From: Flavobacteria bacterium RIFCSPLOWO2_12_FULL_35_11
GTDB taxonomy: Bacteria > Bacteroidota > Bacteroidia > Flavobacteriales > Flavobacteriaceae
Length of the DNA: 64,000 nucleotides
Direction of reading: 5' to 3'
Assembly: GCA_001800975.1 (NCBI GenBank)
Contig: MGWK01000026.1
Coordinates: 62,001 to 126,000, forward strand
The first letter of the stretch is position 1; each line of letters opens with the position of its first letter. A program made the position numbers and the translations under genes. The notes beneath the pieces are model-generated. The model was not told the origin of the DNA. It did not search any database and worked only from the letters and a program-made list of their open reading frames with translations. Below, one piece after another: positions 8,967-19,753 of the stretch.

Positions 8967-9746
8967 TTATTTTTCGGAGTAAATGGTTGCTTTGTTCCCG
9001 CGTGAGAAGCCAATCAGACAAATACCAAATTCTTTGGCAAAATCTACCGCTAGAGTAGAACAGGCAGACACAGCGACCACAATTGGGATTTTAGCAATAA
9101 ATGCTTTTGAGATAATTTCATACGAAACCCTTCCGCTTACAAGCATAACAAAAGATTCCTTTAATTGTTCTGTATTTAACAATTCACCAACAACTTTATC
9201 TACGGCATTATGCCTTCCGATGTCTTCTTTTAAAGAAATAATTTCATACTTTTTATTGAAAATGGCAGCTGCGTGAGAACCTCCAGAAATTTCAAATGTT
9301 TCTTGTTTCAGTTTCATTTCATTAAACATTGCTGACAATCTTGTGCTGTCGAAAATAGCGTTGTTTGCTAATTTAACGCCACTATAGTTAATGTCTTCCA
9401 ATTTTTGTTTGCCGCAAATGCCACATGAGGATACAGAAAGCAAAGTGCGTTTGTTTAAATATCCTTTACCAAGTTGTTTTTTTGCAATGGAAGCATTCAG
9501 AATGGAAAATCCGTTTTCGCGTTTTTCAACGACTTCAATGGCTAAATTTTCATTTCCTTTATAAATATCTTCCGCATAAAGCAAACCTCTAATCAATTCA
9601 AAATCGTCTCCTGGCGTTCGCATAACCACTGTATAAGGTTCGGCGTTTATATTTATTTGCAAAGCAGCCTCAACCACCAAAGCATCTGTTACTTTTTGCG
9701 GAACGCCATTTGTAAGTTGTAAACCTTCGTAATTTAATGTCTGCAT
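8967..9746 (-). CDS. fdhD: Formate dehydrogenase accessory sulfurtransferase FdhD
   Basis: VSSCGICGKQ motif, EISGGSHAAAIFN, LKEDIGRHNAVDKVVGELL, VSGRVSYEIISKAFIAKIPIVVAVSACSTLAVDFA. Confidence 0.96.
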   Translation of the reverse strand: MQTLNYEGLQLTNGVPQKVTDALVVEAALQININAEPYTVVMRTPGDDFELIRGLLYAEDIYKGNENLAIEVVEKRENGFSILNASIAKKQLGKGYLNKRTLLSVSSCGICGKQKLEDINYSGVKLANNAIFDSTRLSAMFNEMKLKQETFEISGGSHAAAIFNKKYEIISLKEDIGRHNAVDKVVGELLNTEQLKESFVMLVSGRVSYEIISKAFIAKIPIVVAVSACSTLAVDFAKEFGICLIGFSRGNKATIYSEK

Positions 9747-9770
9747 TTTTTAATGGTTGTAAAGTTGGAA

Positions 9771-9868
9771 AGTCGGAAGTCGGAAGTCCGAAGACCGAAG
9801 TTCAAAAAGGGTTTAGGGATTTTTTATATTAGATGTTCGGAATTTCTTCCGTCTTCCGACTTCCGACT
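9771..9868. repeat. Inverted repeat, 16 bp perfect arms (AGTCGGAAGTCGGAAG / CTTCCGACTTCCGACT)
   Basis: 9771-9786 and 9853-9868, in the fdhA-fdhD intergenic region. Confidence 0.85.
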
Positions 9869-9886
9869 ATTGGCTCATCCATAATT

Positions 9887-12601
9887 TTAAACCTTTTCAA
9901 AATCAACGGCAACCACTTTGTATTCTGGCGTCATGGTTTCTTTGTCTCCAACGCTTCCTGTGATTAAATTGATAAATACTTCAGGCTGGTGGAAAGTTGT
10001 TCTTAAAACGCCTCTTTTAACTGTTTTGGCGTACTTTATTGGAATGTTAACGCTTCCCCTGTCCGAAAACAGGTTAACAATGTCACCATCTTTTATTCCT
10101 TTGGCCAAAGCGTCTTTCGGATGCACTTCTAAAATGTCTTTTCCCAGAATAAGTTGATTGTCCGTTCTGCGCGTCATAGTGCCCGAATTGTAATGTTCCA
10201 ATTCTCTTCCAGTGGTTAAAATAAACGGATAAAATTTTCCGTGAGAAACAATTTCTGGAGATTCTTCAAAATCGAAATGGTGAAATGTACCTATTCCTTT
10301 TTTGAAATTGCCACCAATATGAAGCATTTTTGTATCGGTTCCATCTTCTTTAATCGGCCATTGCAGTCCGTTATCACCCAATCTTTCCCAAGTCAGCCCT
10401 TTCATAAAAGGAATGACACCTGCAATTTCTTCAATAACTTTTGCGGCATCATAAATCAATCCGGTTGGCTGGTCGTAACCCAATCTATGCATTACATCGA
10501 TAATTATTTGTCCGTCGGGTTTTGTGTTTCCAATAGGTTCAATCACTTTATTAACGCGTTGCACACGGCGTTCTCCATTGGTGAAAGTGCCATTTTTTTC
10601 GAAATAAGAGGAAGCAGGCAGCACCACATCGGCCATTTCTGAAGTTGCAGTCATAAATAATTCCTGCACCACAATCAATTCTAATTTTTCAAATGCTTTT
10701 ATGCTGTGATAGGAGTTAGGGTCGGTCATAATCGTATCTTCACCCATAATGTACAATGCTTTAATTTTACCGTTTATGGCTGCATCAAGCATTTGAGGAA
10801 TTTTTAATCCTGTACTTTCAGGCATTTTTTCAATTCCGTATTTTTGTGCATAATATTGTTGAATATCGGGTTTGCTGACATCCATATAGCCTGCTCCCTG
10901 ATGCGGTTGCACGCCCATATCCGCAGAACCCTGCACATTATTTTGTCCGCGCAACGGATTCAATCCAACGCCATTTCGCCCAACATTTCCTGTCATCATT
11001 GCTAAATTAGACAATAACATGACGGTTTTACTTCCCTGAAAATGCTCCGTTACCCCTAAACCATGAAATTCCATCGCTCTCTCTGCGGAAGCATAGGCAA
11101 TCGCGGCATTTCTAACCAATTCTTTAGAAACGCCCGTAAGTGTTTCCAATTCATTCATATTTAGATGTTCCACATGGTTTTTAAATTCGGCATATTTCTC
11201 CGTATAAGAATCTATAAAATGCTGATTCACCAATCCTTCTTTAATGATGTAATAGGACATCATATTAAGAACGGCCACATTCGTTCCCGGCCTGATTTGA
11301 AGAAAATAAGTCGCCAAATCGGCCAAACTCGTTCTAATCGGATCAACAACGATGGAAGTCACACCTTTCATAAACGCCTGCTTAATTTTAGCGCCTGTGA
11401 CCGGATGCCCTTTAATCGGATTTGCCCCAAAAAGAAAAATAGCATCAGTTAGTTTTAAATCTTCTATGGAATTTGTTGCAGCGCCGGTTCCGAAAGCTTT
11501 TTGCATTCCGAAGGCAGTAGGAGCGTGGCAAACACGAGCGCAGCCATCAATATTATTGGTGCCAACGGCTACACGAATCATTTTTTGCATTAAATAATTC
11601 TCTTCGTTTGTTGCTCTTGAGGAAGAAATTCCGCCAATAGCATCCGCGCCGTATTTATTTTTGATTTCGGTTAATTTTGAAGCGATAAAATCATAGGCTT
11701 CATCCCAAGTAACCACTTCAAATTTGCCGTTCTTTTTGATCATAGGCTCTCGCAACCTGTCGGGATGGTTGTAAAACTGAAAAGCAAAACGACCTTTTAA
11801 ACAAGTATGTCCCTGATTTACCTCAGCAGTTTCCGGAGCTTGAATTCCCCTGATTTTTCCGTCAATAACCGAAACTTCTAACTGACAGCCAACACCGCAA
11901 TACGTGCAGGTGGTTCGCACAGTTTTATCCGGAATTAATGTTTTGGTTTCATATTTATCGGTCAACGCTTCGGTTGGACAAGTTTGCACGCAGGCGCCAC
12001 AAGAAACGCAGGCCGATTCGTTAAAAGTGGTGTCGAAACCTTTGATAATGTTGGTTGCGAATCCGCGACCCGACATTCCCAAAATCATTTCTCCCTGTAT
12101 TTCTTCACAGGCTCTCACGCATCTAAAACAATTGATGCACTGCGATAAATCCGATTTTATATAAGGATGCGCGCGATCTGGCTGAATATCTAAATGATTT
12201 TTTCCTTGTGGATAGCGAATATTCGGAATTCCGATTTGCGCAATAGTTTCTTGAAATGGCGTTGCTTTTTTTCCTGCGGAAGGAAAAACTTTATCAGAAG
12301 GATAATCTGTTAGGACCAATTCGACAATATTTTTGCGAAGGCGTTTTATTTTTTCTGTGTTGGGATAAATATACAATCCTTCAGAAATAGGGGTGTGGCA
12401 AGAAGCCATGGTTTTTGTTGACCCATCTTTTTCACGCGCCACTTCAACCGAACAAACCCTGCATGAACCGAAATTTTCCAGTCGGTCATCCTGACACATC
12501 GTCGGAATGGCATTTTTATTTTCTTCAATTCTTCTTACAAATTCCAACATGGTTTCCCCTTGCAAAAATTCGTGCGCGATGTTGTTTATAAATGCTTTCA
12601 T
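9887..12601 (-). CDS. Formate dehydrogenase subunit alpha, NAD-dependent type with N-terminal [2Fe-2S]/4Fe-4S ferredoxin region
   Basis: CRVCSVEV, CINCFRCVRACEEIQGE, CVSCGACVQTCPTEAL, CTYCGVGCQLEV, GCARVCHAPTAFGM, molybdopterin-binding C-terminus. Confidence 0.95.
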   Translation of the reverse strand: MKAFINNIAHEFLQGETMLEFVRRIEENKNAIPTMCQDDRLENFGSCRVCSVEVAREKDGSTKTMASCHTPISEGLYIYPNTEKIKRLRKNIVELVLTDYPSDKVFPSAGKKATPFQETIAQIGIPNIRYPQGKNHLDIQPDRAHPYIKSDLSQCINCFRCVRACEEIQGEMILGMSGRGFATNIIKGFDTTFNESACVSCGACVQTCPTEALTDKYETKTLIPDKTVRTTCTYCGVGCQLEVSVIDGKIRGIQAPETAEVNQGHTCLKGRFAFQFYNHPDRLREPMIKKNGKFEVVTWDEAYDFIASKLTEIKNKYGADAIGGISSSRATNEENYLMQKMIRVAVGTNNIDGCARVCHAPTAFGMQKAFGTGAATNSIEDLKLTDAIFLFGANPIKGHPVTGAKIKQAFMKGVTSIVVDPIRTSLADLATYFLQIRPGTNVAVLNMMSYYIIKEGLVNQHFIDSYTEKYAEFKNHVEHLNMNELETLTGVSKELVRNAAIAYASAERAMEFHGLGVTEHFQGSKTVMLLSNLAMMTGNVGRNGVGLNPLRGQNNVQGSADMGVQPHQGAGYMDVSKPDIQQYYAQKYGIEKMPESTGLKIPQMLDAAINGKIKALYIMGEDTIMTDPNSYHSIKAFEKLELIVVQELFMTATSEMADVVLPASSYFEKNGTFTNGERRVQRVNKVIEPIGNTKPDGQIIIDVMHRLGYDQPTGLIYDAAKVIEEIAGVIPFMKGLTWERLGDNGLQWPIKEDGTDTKMLHIGGNFKKGIGTFHHFDFEESPEIVSHGKFYPFILTTGRELEHYNSGTMTRRTDNQLILGKDILEVHPKDALAKGIKDGDIVNLFSDRGSVNIPIKYAKTVKRGVLRTTFHQPEVFINLITGSVGDKETMTPEYKVVAVDFEKV

Positions 12602-12607
12602 GGTCGT

Positions 12608-14233
12608 TTAGTTTGTAGTGAAATACTGTTTTAACTCGGCCTCAAAATATTGCAATGCATTTTTTACAGGCAACGGAATTCCGCCGCCCAAAGCACAAAG
12701 CGAACCAATTTCAAGGGTTTCCAATAAATCATCAAATAACTGGCGGTCAATTTTATAATTTTCACGTTGCGCTTTTTGAAGCATCTCCATGCCTCTAAAA
12801 GAACCGATTCTGCACGGATAACATTTTCCGCAGGATTCATCCGCAGTGAATTCCATTAAATGTTCCAAAAATTGAATCATCGGAAAATCCTTTGGAATGG
12901 AAACAACACTTGCGTGTCCCAATAAAAATCCGTTGCTGTTTAACGATTCAAAATCCAATGTTAACTCGTTAATTTTATCAAAAGGAACAATGCCACCCAA
13001 CGGTCCGCCAATTTGAAATGCTTTTATTTCCGATTTTAATCCGTGTCCAAATTCATCAAAAACAGTTTTTAAGGGCGTTCCCATTTCAATTTCATACATT
13101 CCCGGTGTGTTGAAAAAACTGTCCAACGAAACCAATTTTGTTCCTGTTGATTGTTTTGTTCCCAATTTTGAATAAGCTTCTCCGCCATTTTCTAAAATCC
13201 AATGAATGTTCGCAAATGTTTCCACATTGCTTAAAACAGTTGGTTTTCCAAACAAACCGTATTGTGCGGGATAAGGCGGACGAACTCGGACTTCCGGGCG
13301 CAATCCTTCAATAGAACTCAATAAAGCGGTTTCCTCGCCGCAAACATAGGAACCTTGTCCGCGAATAATCTTGAATTTAAAATCGCCAATCAGGTTTTTT
13401 TCTTTTAAAAATTCAATCGCTTCACCAACAATGCGAATCGAATCCGGATATTCTCCCCTGATGTATAAAACGCCAGTATTTGCTCCAACGGTCAATCCTG
13501 CCATAAACATTCCGAAAAGTACTTTATGCGTCTGATGTTCCATCAAATACATATCAGAATAAGCTCCTGGATCACCTTCATCGGCATTGCAAACAATGTA
13601 TTTTTGGGCATTTGTTTCCTTTATAACGGCATCCAGTTTAAACCAAAACGGGAATCCGGCACCGCCGCGACCGCGTAAATTCGATATTTTTAATTCATGA
13701 ATTATTTGTTGCGGATTGTTTTTATAAACTTCCGCCAATTGATAAAAGGCTTCAATACCTCCAATTTTTGAAGTTAAAATTGGAGTGGTGTTGCAGCTTA
13801 TGTTGTACTTATTTTCTTGGTAATTTTTGTTTTCAATGATACTTTCAAGTTCCTTTTCATTTGAAGAAGAATAGGTGTTCTCATTGTACATAAACGCATT
13901 GTTGGTGTGGCAACGGCCCACGCAGGCAGCGTGACCGATTTCGACTTTGTCAAAATGATTTTCTATTTGCTGTTGCAATTTATTTTGTGTATTGGCCACC
14001 ATGCAAGCCGTTCCGCTGCACACATGAATTTTTTTGTTCCGATTGCTTTCTCTGGTGAAATCATAAAAAGATGCGGTGCCTGCAATAACGGAATCATCAA
14101 TCATAAATCGTTTTGCCAGTTCCTGAAAATCAGACTTTGGAGCGTTTTTATGCGATAAATCTGCGATATTTTCGAACAAATTATCATCCAATTCCTTTCT
14201 TGACGATAACGAGCGTATATTTTTATTTGCCAT
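12608..14233 (-). CDS. Formate dehydrogenase beta subunit: fused NuoE-like (2Fe-2S) and NuoF-like (FMN/NAD, 4Fe-4S) protein
   Basis: HVCSGTACMVANTQNKL...HAACVGRCHTNNAFM; GRGGAGFPFWFKLDAV; CNADEGDPGAYSD; GSYVCGEETALLSSIEG; ESCGKCYPCRIGSFRG. Confidence 0.93.
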   Translation of the reverse strand: MANKNIRSLSSRKELDDNLFENIADLSHKNAPKSDFQELAKRFMIDDSVIAGTASFYDFTRESNRNKKIHVCSGTACMVANTQNKLQQQIENHFDKVEIGHAACVGRCHTNNAFMYNENTYSSSNEKELESIIENKNYQENKYNISCNTTPILTSKIGGIEAFYQLAEVYKNNPQQIIHELKISNLRGRGGAGFPFWFKLDAVIKETNAQKYIVCNADEGDPGAYSDMYLMEHQTHKVLFGMFMAGLTVGANTGVLYIRGEYPDSIRIVGEAIEFLKEKNLIGDFKFKIIRGQGSYVCGEETALLSSIEGLRPEVRVRPPYPAQYGLFGKPTVLSNVETFANIHWILENGGEAYSKLGTKQSTGTKLVSLDSFFNTPGMYEIEMGTPLKTVFDEFGHGLKSEIKAFQIGGPLGGIVPFDKINELTLDFESLNSNGFLLGHASVVSIPKDFPMIQFLEHLMEFTADESCGKCYPCRIGSFRGMEMLQKAQRENYKIDRQLFDDLLETLEIGSLCALGGGIPLPVKNALQYFEAELKQYFTTN

Positions 14234-14292
14234 TTTATTGAGTATAAACGGCTAAAAATACTAAATTTTAATGATTTTTGCTAAAACAACTT

Positions 14293-15468
14293 TTACACTT
14301 TCTCACAAATGAGCACCAAATGCTTGTTGTTAAAATCGGTTGTAAAAAATAGGTACTGATTTCCGCCATCTTTTAACCCTGTTCTTTTCCGAATCTGGGC
14401 AACGGTTTCGGGGAAATTTCGAATGGCAATATTGGCTTTTTTTGTAGGAATTAGTTGCAGTAATTGCTTTTTGTCGTAAGAAATACATTGTTTTATTTCA
14501 AATTTCCTTCCGGGAAAATCGATCAATTTATCTGAAGTGTATAAATGCGAATGCTGATGCAATTTAGCAATATTTAATTTTTCTGAAACCTGTAAAAATG
14601 CGCCTGCTTTTAAGATGGCGGCATTTGGTTCATACACATATTTTTTAGGTTCAGAAAAAGTGACATTTGTGTTTTCGCCTAAATTAAAGTCGAATTTTTG
14701 GGTATTTGTTTTCGCGATGTTAATGGTTTTAACTTTGATGGATTTTGTGTAATTTTTCTCCAATAAAAACAGCAATTCTTTCACTTCATTTTCAACGGCA
14801 ACCACATGAATTTCTTTCACGTTATTTAACTCATTGATGGCGCTTTTGAGGTCTAAAATAGGGGAGGCCTTCAGCAAAATATGATTGGTTTTTTGAAACA
14901 ATAAATCCAGGTTTTTCGGAATATTCGGCAAGCAGTCTTCCAACAAAAAAACTTTTTCCTTGGCGTCATTTCTGCGTGAAGGATCGGCGTAAATCCAATC
15001 AAATTTTTCTTTGGATTTTTCCAGAAATTCAATTCCGTCACCGAGATAGGTGGTGATATTTTTTACCTTTAACTGTTTGAAATTATGAGACACCATTGCA
15101 GACAATTCCTCATTAATTTCACAATGTGATATATTTGTAACTTTTTGTGAAAAAAAGTAAGCATCAACGCCAAATCCGCCGGTAATGTCGATTAATGTTT
15201 CTCCTGAAACCAAATCGGATTTATATTTGGAGGTAATTTCGGAAGAGGTTTGCTCAATGTTCAATTTGTTGGGATAGTAAATATTTTCAGCATTGAACCA
15301 GCTTGGCAATTTTTTTTCACAGCTGTTTTTGGCCAATATCTGTTCCGCAATTTCCTGGATGGAAACGGATTCAAACGGACTTCCCTTTAAAATCAGTTTA
15401 GTGATATCCGATTTTAAATGAGCGTTGATAAAGTATTGAACTTCTTTATTTAATATATGGTGATTCAA
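14293..15468 (-). CDS. Class I SAM-dependent methyltransferase (THUMP-like domain protein)
   Basis: LIDITGGFGVDAYFFSQKV; DWIYADPSRRNDAKEKVFLLEDC. Confidence 0.85.
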   Translation of the reverse strand: MNHHILNKEVQYFINAHLKSDITKLILKGSPFESVSIQEIAEQILAKNSCEKKLPSWFNAENIYYPNKLNIEQTSSEITSKYKSDLVSGETLIDITGGFGVDAYFFSQKVTNISHCEINEELSAMVSHNFKQLKVKNITTYLGDGIEFLEKSKEKFDWIYADPSRRNDAKEKVFLLEDCLPNIPKNLDLLFQKTNHILLKASPILDLKSAINELNNVKEIHVVAVENEVKELLFLLEKNYTKSIKVKTINIAKTNTQKFDFNLGENTNVTFSEPKKYVYEPNAAILKAGAFLQVSEKLNIAKLHQHSHLYTSDKLIDFPGRKFEIKQCISYDKKQLLQLIPTKKANIAIRNFPETVAQIRKRTGLKDGGNQYLFFTTDFNNKHLVLICEKV

Positions 15469-15480
15469 TGAATTGGCGTT

Positions 15481-16029
15481 TTATAAATTGCTAATTTCCA
15501 CTAGTTTTGAAATGGTGTTCCAATTTCTTGTTGTTGCGGATATTTTCAATTTTCTTTCAAATAAATTGTTGTTTAAGGGCGTTTTTCCGTAACCATTTGG
15601 GCAATAAAGGTAAATTGTTTTATCAATAATTATGAAAGTATCTTCATTTTTACTTAAAGTATTAAGTGGAATAATATCGTTTTCATTTGGTTTGTTGCTC
15701 AAAAGCGTCACATGAAGTTTCGTGATGTCGATGTTTGGATCTTGTAAAAACGGATTCGAAACATAAATGGTTTCCAACGATTTTTTGGTTAAAACGATCA
15801 CTTGAACCAAGTAACCAAAAGTTTGCTTTATGCCATTTATAATTTGTTGCTCAATTTTATCAAGTTCCTCTAAATTTGTTCGAAAAACCACATTGCCGCT
15901 TTGTATATAAGTTGTTACATTCTTAAAATCCAATTCAATAAAAAGCTGCTGTAGCTCGGTCATTTTTATTTTATTGCAACCAGAAACGTTGATGCCTCTT
16001 ATAAACGCTATGAAAGTATTGGTCGCCAT
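15481..16029 (-). CDS. DUF1697 family protein
   Basis: FIAFIRGINVSGCNKIKMTELQQLFIELDFKNVTTYIQSGNVVFRT. Confidence 0.9.
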   Translation of the reverse strand: MATNTFIAFIRGINVSGCNKIKMTELQQLFIELDFKNVTTYIQSGNVVFRTNLEELDKIEQQIINGIKQTFGYLVQVIVLTKKSLETIYVSNPFLQDPNIDITKLHVTLLSNKPNENDIIPLNTLSKNEDTFIIIDKTIYLYCPNGYGKTPLNNNLFERKLKISATTRNWNTISKLVEISNL

Positions 16030-16035
16030 ATCTAT

Positions 16036-16560
16036 TTAATCTTTTTTGTAGCCAATTTTTTTTCTTGGAATTTTATTTTCTTTCTTTTCTAACAATTCAT
16101 CCAAATAACTGAAAACCAATTCTATATTTTTATTTTGATGCGATAGTTTTTTCTTTATTTCCTCAATTTCAAGTTTTAAGCTTAAATTATCGGTGAATAG
16201 TTGCCTTAATTTAGTAAATACCCTTATAATTTGAATATTTACTTTTATGGCGGTTTGGCTGTTCAAAACGCTAGATAACATGGCGATGCCTTGTTCAGTA
16301 AAAGCGTAAGGAGCATAACGAGTTCCACCCCATTTTGAGGTGCCAAATTGGCTCCTCAAGTTTTCGAATTCATTTTTGGAGAGTTCAAACATAAAATCTT
16401 CGGGAAAGCGTTCTATATTTCTGCGAACCTGCCTTTTTAACTGTTTGGTTTCCACTTTATAGAGTTCAGCTAAATCTTCATCTAGCATTACTTTTTGTTC
16501 CCTGATTAAATATATTTTATTGGTAATTATTTCATCAGGAATGGTGATTTCATTTTTCAT
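16036..16560 (-). CDS. ORF6N domain-containing protein (phage-type DNA-binding)
   Basis: IYLIREQKVMLDEDLAELYKVETKQLKRQVRRNIERFPEDFMFELSKNEFENLRSQFGTSKWGGTRYAPYAFTEQGIAMLSSVL. Confidence 0.92.
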   Translation of the reverse strand: MKNEITIPDEIITNKIYLIREQKVMLDEDLAELYKVETKQLKRQVRRNIERFPEDFMFELSKNEFENLRSQFGTSKWGGTRYAPYAFTEQGIAMLSSVLNSQTAIKVNIQIIRVFTKLRQLFTDNLSLKLEIEEIKKKLSHQNKNIELVFSYLDELLEKKENKIPRKKIGYKKD

Positions 16561-16690
16561 AGCGCAATATTTTTATTGTAAATCTAAGGTTTAAAAATTT
16601 AAAACATAAATTTGGTGTTAAAATATATTGCTGAAATACAGTTTTAAAAACATTCTTTTAAGTTGAAATTGGAATTCTTAAAATCAATTT

Positions 16691-16786
16691 GCGTTAGGGG
16701 GTGAAGCGGAAATCCTGTTTTTGCGAGGCACGAAGCAAGAACAGATTGAAGCGAAAAACCCGCCCGCCGAATAGGAGGGAACGCCT
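16691..16786 (+). repeat. Dispersed intergenic repeat (GCGTTAGGG ... GGGAACGCC), copy A
   Basis: gcgttagggggtgaagcgg...gcgaaaaacccgcccgccgaataggagggaacgcct; shares termini with 23692-23793 in reverse orientation. Confidence 0.65.
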
Positions 16787-16817
16787 AAACATAAATAATC
16801 TTAGTGTTTAAGCAAAA

Positions 16818-17900
16818 TTAGAGATCCTTAGTCATCAATTTCACAATTTTATTAGCCGGTAAAAATGCTTTTAAAATGACTTTTACGGCGGTATACATTG
16901 GCACCGCCACGATCATTCCTGTAATGCCAAATAAAATTCCGCCAATAATAATCACTAAAAATATTTCCAATGGATGCGATTTTACACTTTTTGAAAATAT
17001 AAAAGGCACACTCACATTATTGTCAATAAATTGGGCCACCATATAACCAATCATCACATAAATGGTGGTTGGCAATATTTCTGTTTGAAAATCTTGTCCT
17101 AAATTGTTGCTCATGGTTAAAATCAGCAGGAGAACGCCGCCAAATAACGGACCTATGTATGGAATTAAGTTTAGCAGTGCACATAAAAACGCGATTACTA
17201 TGGCATTTTCTATCCCAAAAATTGCTAAAATAATTAAATACATGATGAACAGGATTAAAATTTGAAGCACCAAACCAATAAAATATCTCGACAATAAATA
17301 GTTGATGGAGGCTAAAGCATTTCTAAGTTTTGGCTCGCTTTTGTCATTGACTAAGGCATACAGGGAATTTTCCATGATGTGAGAGTCTTTCATTAAAAAG
17401 AAAGTGATGAAAATAACTGAAAATAATCCAACACTGAAGCTTCCAATTGTTCCGATAATCGCATTTAATAAATCTGGAATAGCTTTAAGATTTTTAAACA
17501 AATCGGCATTTTTTAATTCATTTAAAATATCAATATTATATAAAAAAAAGTAATCGTTAATCTGATTTAATAGTTGTTCAATATTCATTTGAAGTTGCTC
17601 AATATTTAACAAGGATAAATTTTCGCCCTGTTTAATGATAAGCGGAATAAACATACTAATTACTCCGGCCAAGATCCCTAAAAACAACAACATGGTAGTC
17701 AAAACGGCCACAGCGTTCGGAAATTTAAGCCTTCTTTTTAAAAAATGAATAATCGGACTTCCAATCAACGCAATAACAACTGAAATTGCGATATACGCAA
17801 TAACGGATTGTATTTCGTACAAAAAATACAGCAGCAAAAAAACGCCTGCAATAACTCCAATTGCTTTTAAAATTCCGTTGGTTATTGTGTTGGAATTCAT
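16818..17900 (-). CDS. AI-2E family transporter (PerM-like)
   Basis: Multi-TM protein with FLCALLNLIPYIGPLFGGVLLLILT and C-terminal VSVPFIFSKSVKSHPLEIFLVIIIGGILFGITGMIVAVPMYTAVKVILK. Confidence 0.93.
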   Translation of the reverse strand: MNSNTITNGILKAIGVIAGVFLLLYFLYEIQSVIAYIAISVVIALIGSPIIHFLKRRLKFPNAVAVLTTMLLFLGILAGVISMFIPLIIKQGENLSLLNIEQLQMNIEQLLNQINDYFFLYNIDILNELKNADLFKNLKAIPDLLNAIIGTIGSFSVGLFSVIFITFFLMKDSHIMENSLYALVNDKSEPKLRNALASINYLLSRYFIGLVLQILILFIMYLIILAIFGIENAIVIAFLCALLNLIPYIGPLFGGVLLLILTMSNNLGQDFQTEILPTTIYVMIGYMVAQFIDNNVSVPFIFSKSVKSHPLEIFLVIIIGGILFGITGMIVAVPMYTAVKVILKAFLPANKIVKLMTKDL

Positions 17901-18049
17901 ATTTTTAAATGTTTAATCGTTTAACAGTTAATTAAAATTAGGAAAAACTTTTAACTTTTTTAAAGCCCAACGTGTCAGCTGGCACTTTCACTAAAATTGT
18001 TTACTGAACATTTTTTTAGCGTTCTTTCCCCCTTCGTGGGTTAGGGGGC

Positions 18050-19753
18050 CTAAAATCCAACCGCTTTATCATCGCCTCTATAATCTGCGCCGCCCTCTAA
18101 TTTTCCGTTTGGCAATCGCAAAATTGCATCAACTTTACCCAAAATTACGCTATTTTCCTGTTTAATTTGATAGCCTTTTTCCTGTAATTGATTTAGCAGC
18201 AAACTGTCGAAACCTTTCGGTTCAAAAGTTACAACATCCGGTAGCCATTGGTGGTGAAATCTTGGTGCGTTAACGGCATCTTGCATGCCCATTTTAAATT
18301 CATAAACATTTAAAATAGTTTGCAATACAGAAGTGATAATAGTTGAACCTCCCGGTGAGCCAACCGACATATAAAACTGATTGTTTTTTTCAACAATTGT
18401 GGGCGTCATAGAACTGAGCATGCGTTTTCCGGGTTCAATTGAATTCGCCTCGGCGCCAACCAATCCGAACATATTGGGCGTTCCCGGTTTCGAACTGAAA
18501 TCGTCCATTTCATTGTTTAAAAAGAAACCGCCTTCAGAAACAAACACTTTTGAACCATAAGCACCATTTAAAGTGGTGGTTGCAGAAATTGAATTTCCAT
18601 ATTTGTCAACAATGGAATAATGTGTGGTTTCGTCACTTTCATAGCCGGTAATTTTTCCGTGTTTTAAAGTCGAAGAAGGTGTGGCTTTGTCCCATGAAAA
18701 ATTGGCCATTCTTTTTTGAACGTATTTTGAAGAAATTAATGTGTCGATAGGAATTTTCACGAAATCGGGATCGCCTAAATAAAAGGAACGGTCTGCATAG
18801 GCCCTTCTTTCAGCTTCGGTAAGCAATTGAACAGATTTTAAGGAATTATGTCCGTATGAAGCAATGTCAAACGGTTCAATCGCCTTAAAAATTTGCGCGT
18901 TGCAAATTCCGCCGCTTGATGGGGGCGACATTGAAATGATTTTCAGGTCTTTGTAATTAAACTCTATAGGAGTTCTCCATTTTGCTTCGTAGTTTTCCAA
19001 ATCCGTTTTGGTGATAATTCCACCCAATTTCTGAACATAATTCACCAGCATATCTGCAGTTTCTCCTTTGTAAAATTCATCCCTGCCAAAATCCCTGATT
19101 CTTTCCAGCGTTTTGGCCAGCTTCACATATTTAATGGTGTCGCCTTCTTTCCAATCATTGTCTAATATAATTTTGGTATCATTTACTTCCGAAAAAAAAT
19201 GTCGGTATTCCGCCAGTCTTTCCGCTTGTTTTTTCGTAACAACTACACCTTTATTCGCCAAATCAATGGCTGGCTGAATCAATTCCGAAAATGGCAAACT
19301 CCCAAATTTTTCGTGAACTTTAAACAATCCGTCCACCGTTCCCGGAACGCCAACAGCCATTGCGCCCAAAGTGCTTTTTCCTTGAATAATATTGCCATTT
19401 TCATCCAAATACATATTTTTTGAAGCAGCCTGCGGCGCTTTTTCCCTGTAATCCAAGGCCCCGGTTTTGCCGTCGTTGGTTCTGTAAACCATAAATCCGC
19501 CGCCGCCAATATTTCCGGCAAAAGGATAGGCAACCGCCAAAGCCAGTTCTGTCGCAATCATGGCGTCAAAAGCATTTCCGCCTTTCTTTAATATGGCTAC
19601 GCCAATTTTTGAGGCTTCTTCCCGTGCGCTCACAACCATAGCGCTATCGGCAATAAAACCGGTAATTTTCTTATTTTGGGCATTTTCTACAGGATTTACT
19701 TTACACTGTGTAAATAGAAAAGCGATTGCAAAAAGTGTTAAAATTTTCTTCAT
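18050..19753 (-). CDS. ggt: Gamma-glutamyltransferase
   Basis: [74 protein letters not shown]...[16 protein letters not shown]. Confidence 0.96.
   Translation of the reverse strand: MKKILTLFAIAFLFTQCKVNPVENAQNKKITGFIADSAMVVSAREEASKIGVAILKKGGNAFDAMIATELALAVAYPFAGNIGGGGFMVYRTNDGKTGALDYREKAPQAASKNMYLDENGNIIQGKSTLGAMAVGVPGTVDGLFKVHEKFGSLPFSELIQPAIDLANKGVVVTKKQAERLAEYRHFFSEVNDTKIILDNDWKEGDTIKYVKLAKTLERIRDFGRDEFYKGETADMLVNYVQKLGGIITKTDLENYEAKWRTPIEFNYKDLKIISMSPPSSGGICNAQIFKAIEPFDIASYGHNSLKSVQLLTEAERRAYADRSFYLGDPDFVKIPIDTLISSKYVQKRMANFSWDKATPSSTLKHGKITGYESDETTHYSIVDKYGNSISATTTLNGAYGSKVFVSEGGFFLNNEMDDFSSKPGTPNMFGLVGAEANSIEPGKRMLSSMTPTIVEKNNQFYMSVGSPGGSTIITSVLQTILNVYEFKMGMQDAVNAPRFHHQWLPDVVTFEPKGFDSLLLNQLQEKGYQIKQENSVILGKVDAILRLPNGKLEGGADYRGDDKAVGF

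Noticed and set aside
10241-12164. Several plus-strand ORFs across the formate dehydrogenase alpha gene (10241, 11165, 11352, 11904)
   Set aside because: Antisense shadows of a clearly coding minus-strand gene; no recognisable domains.
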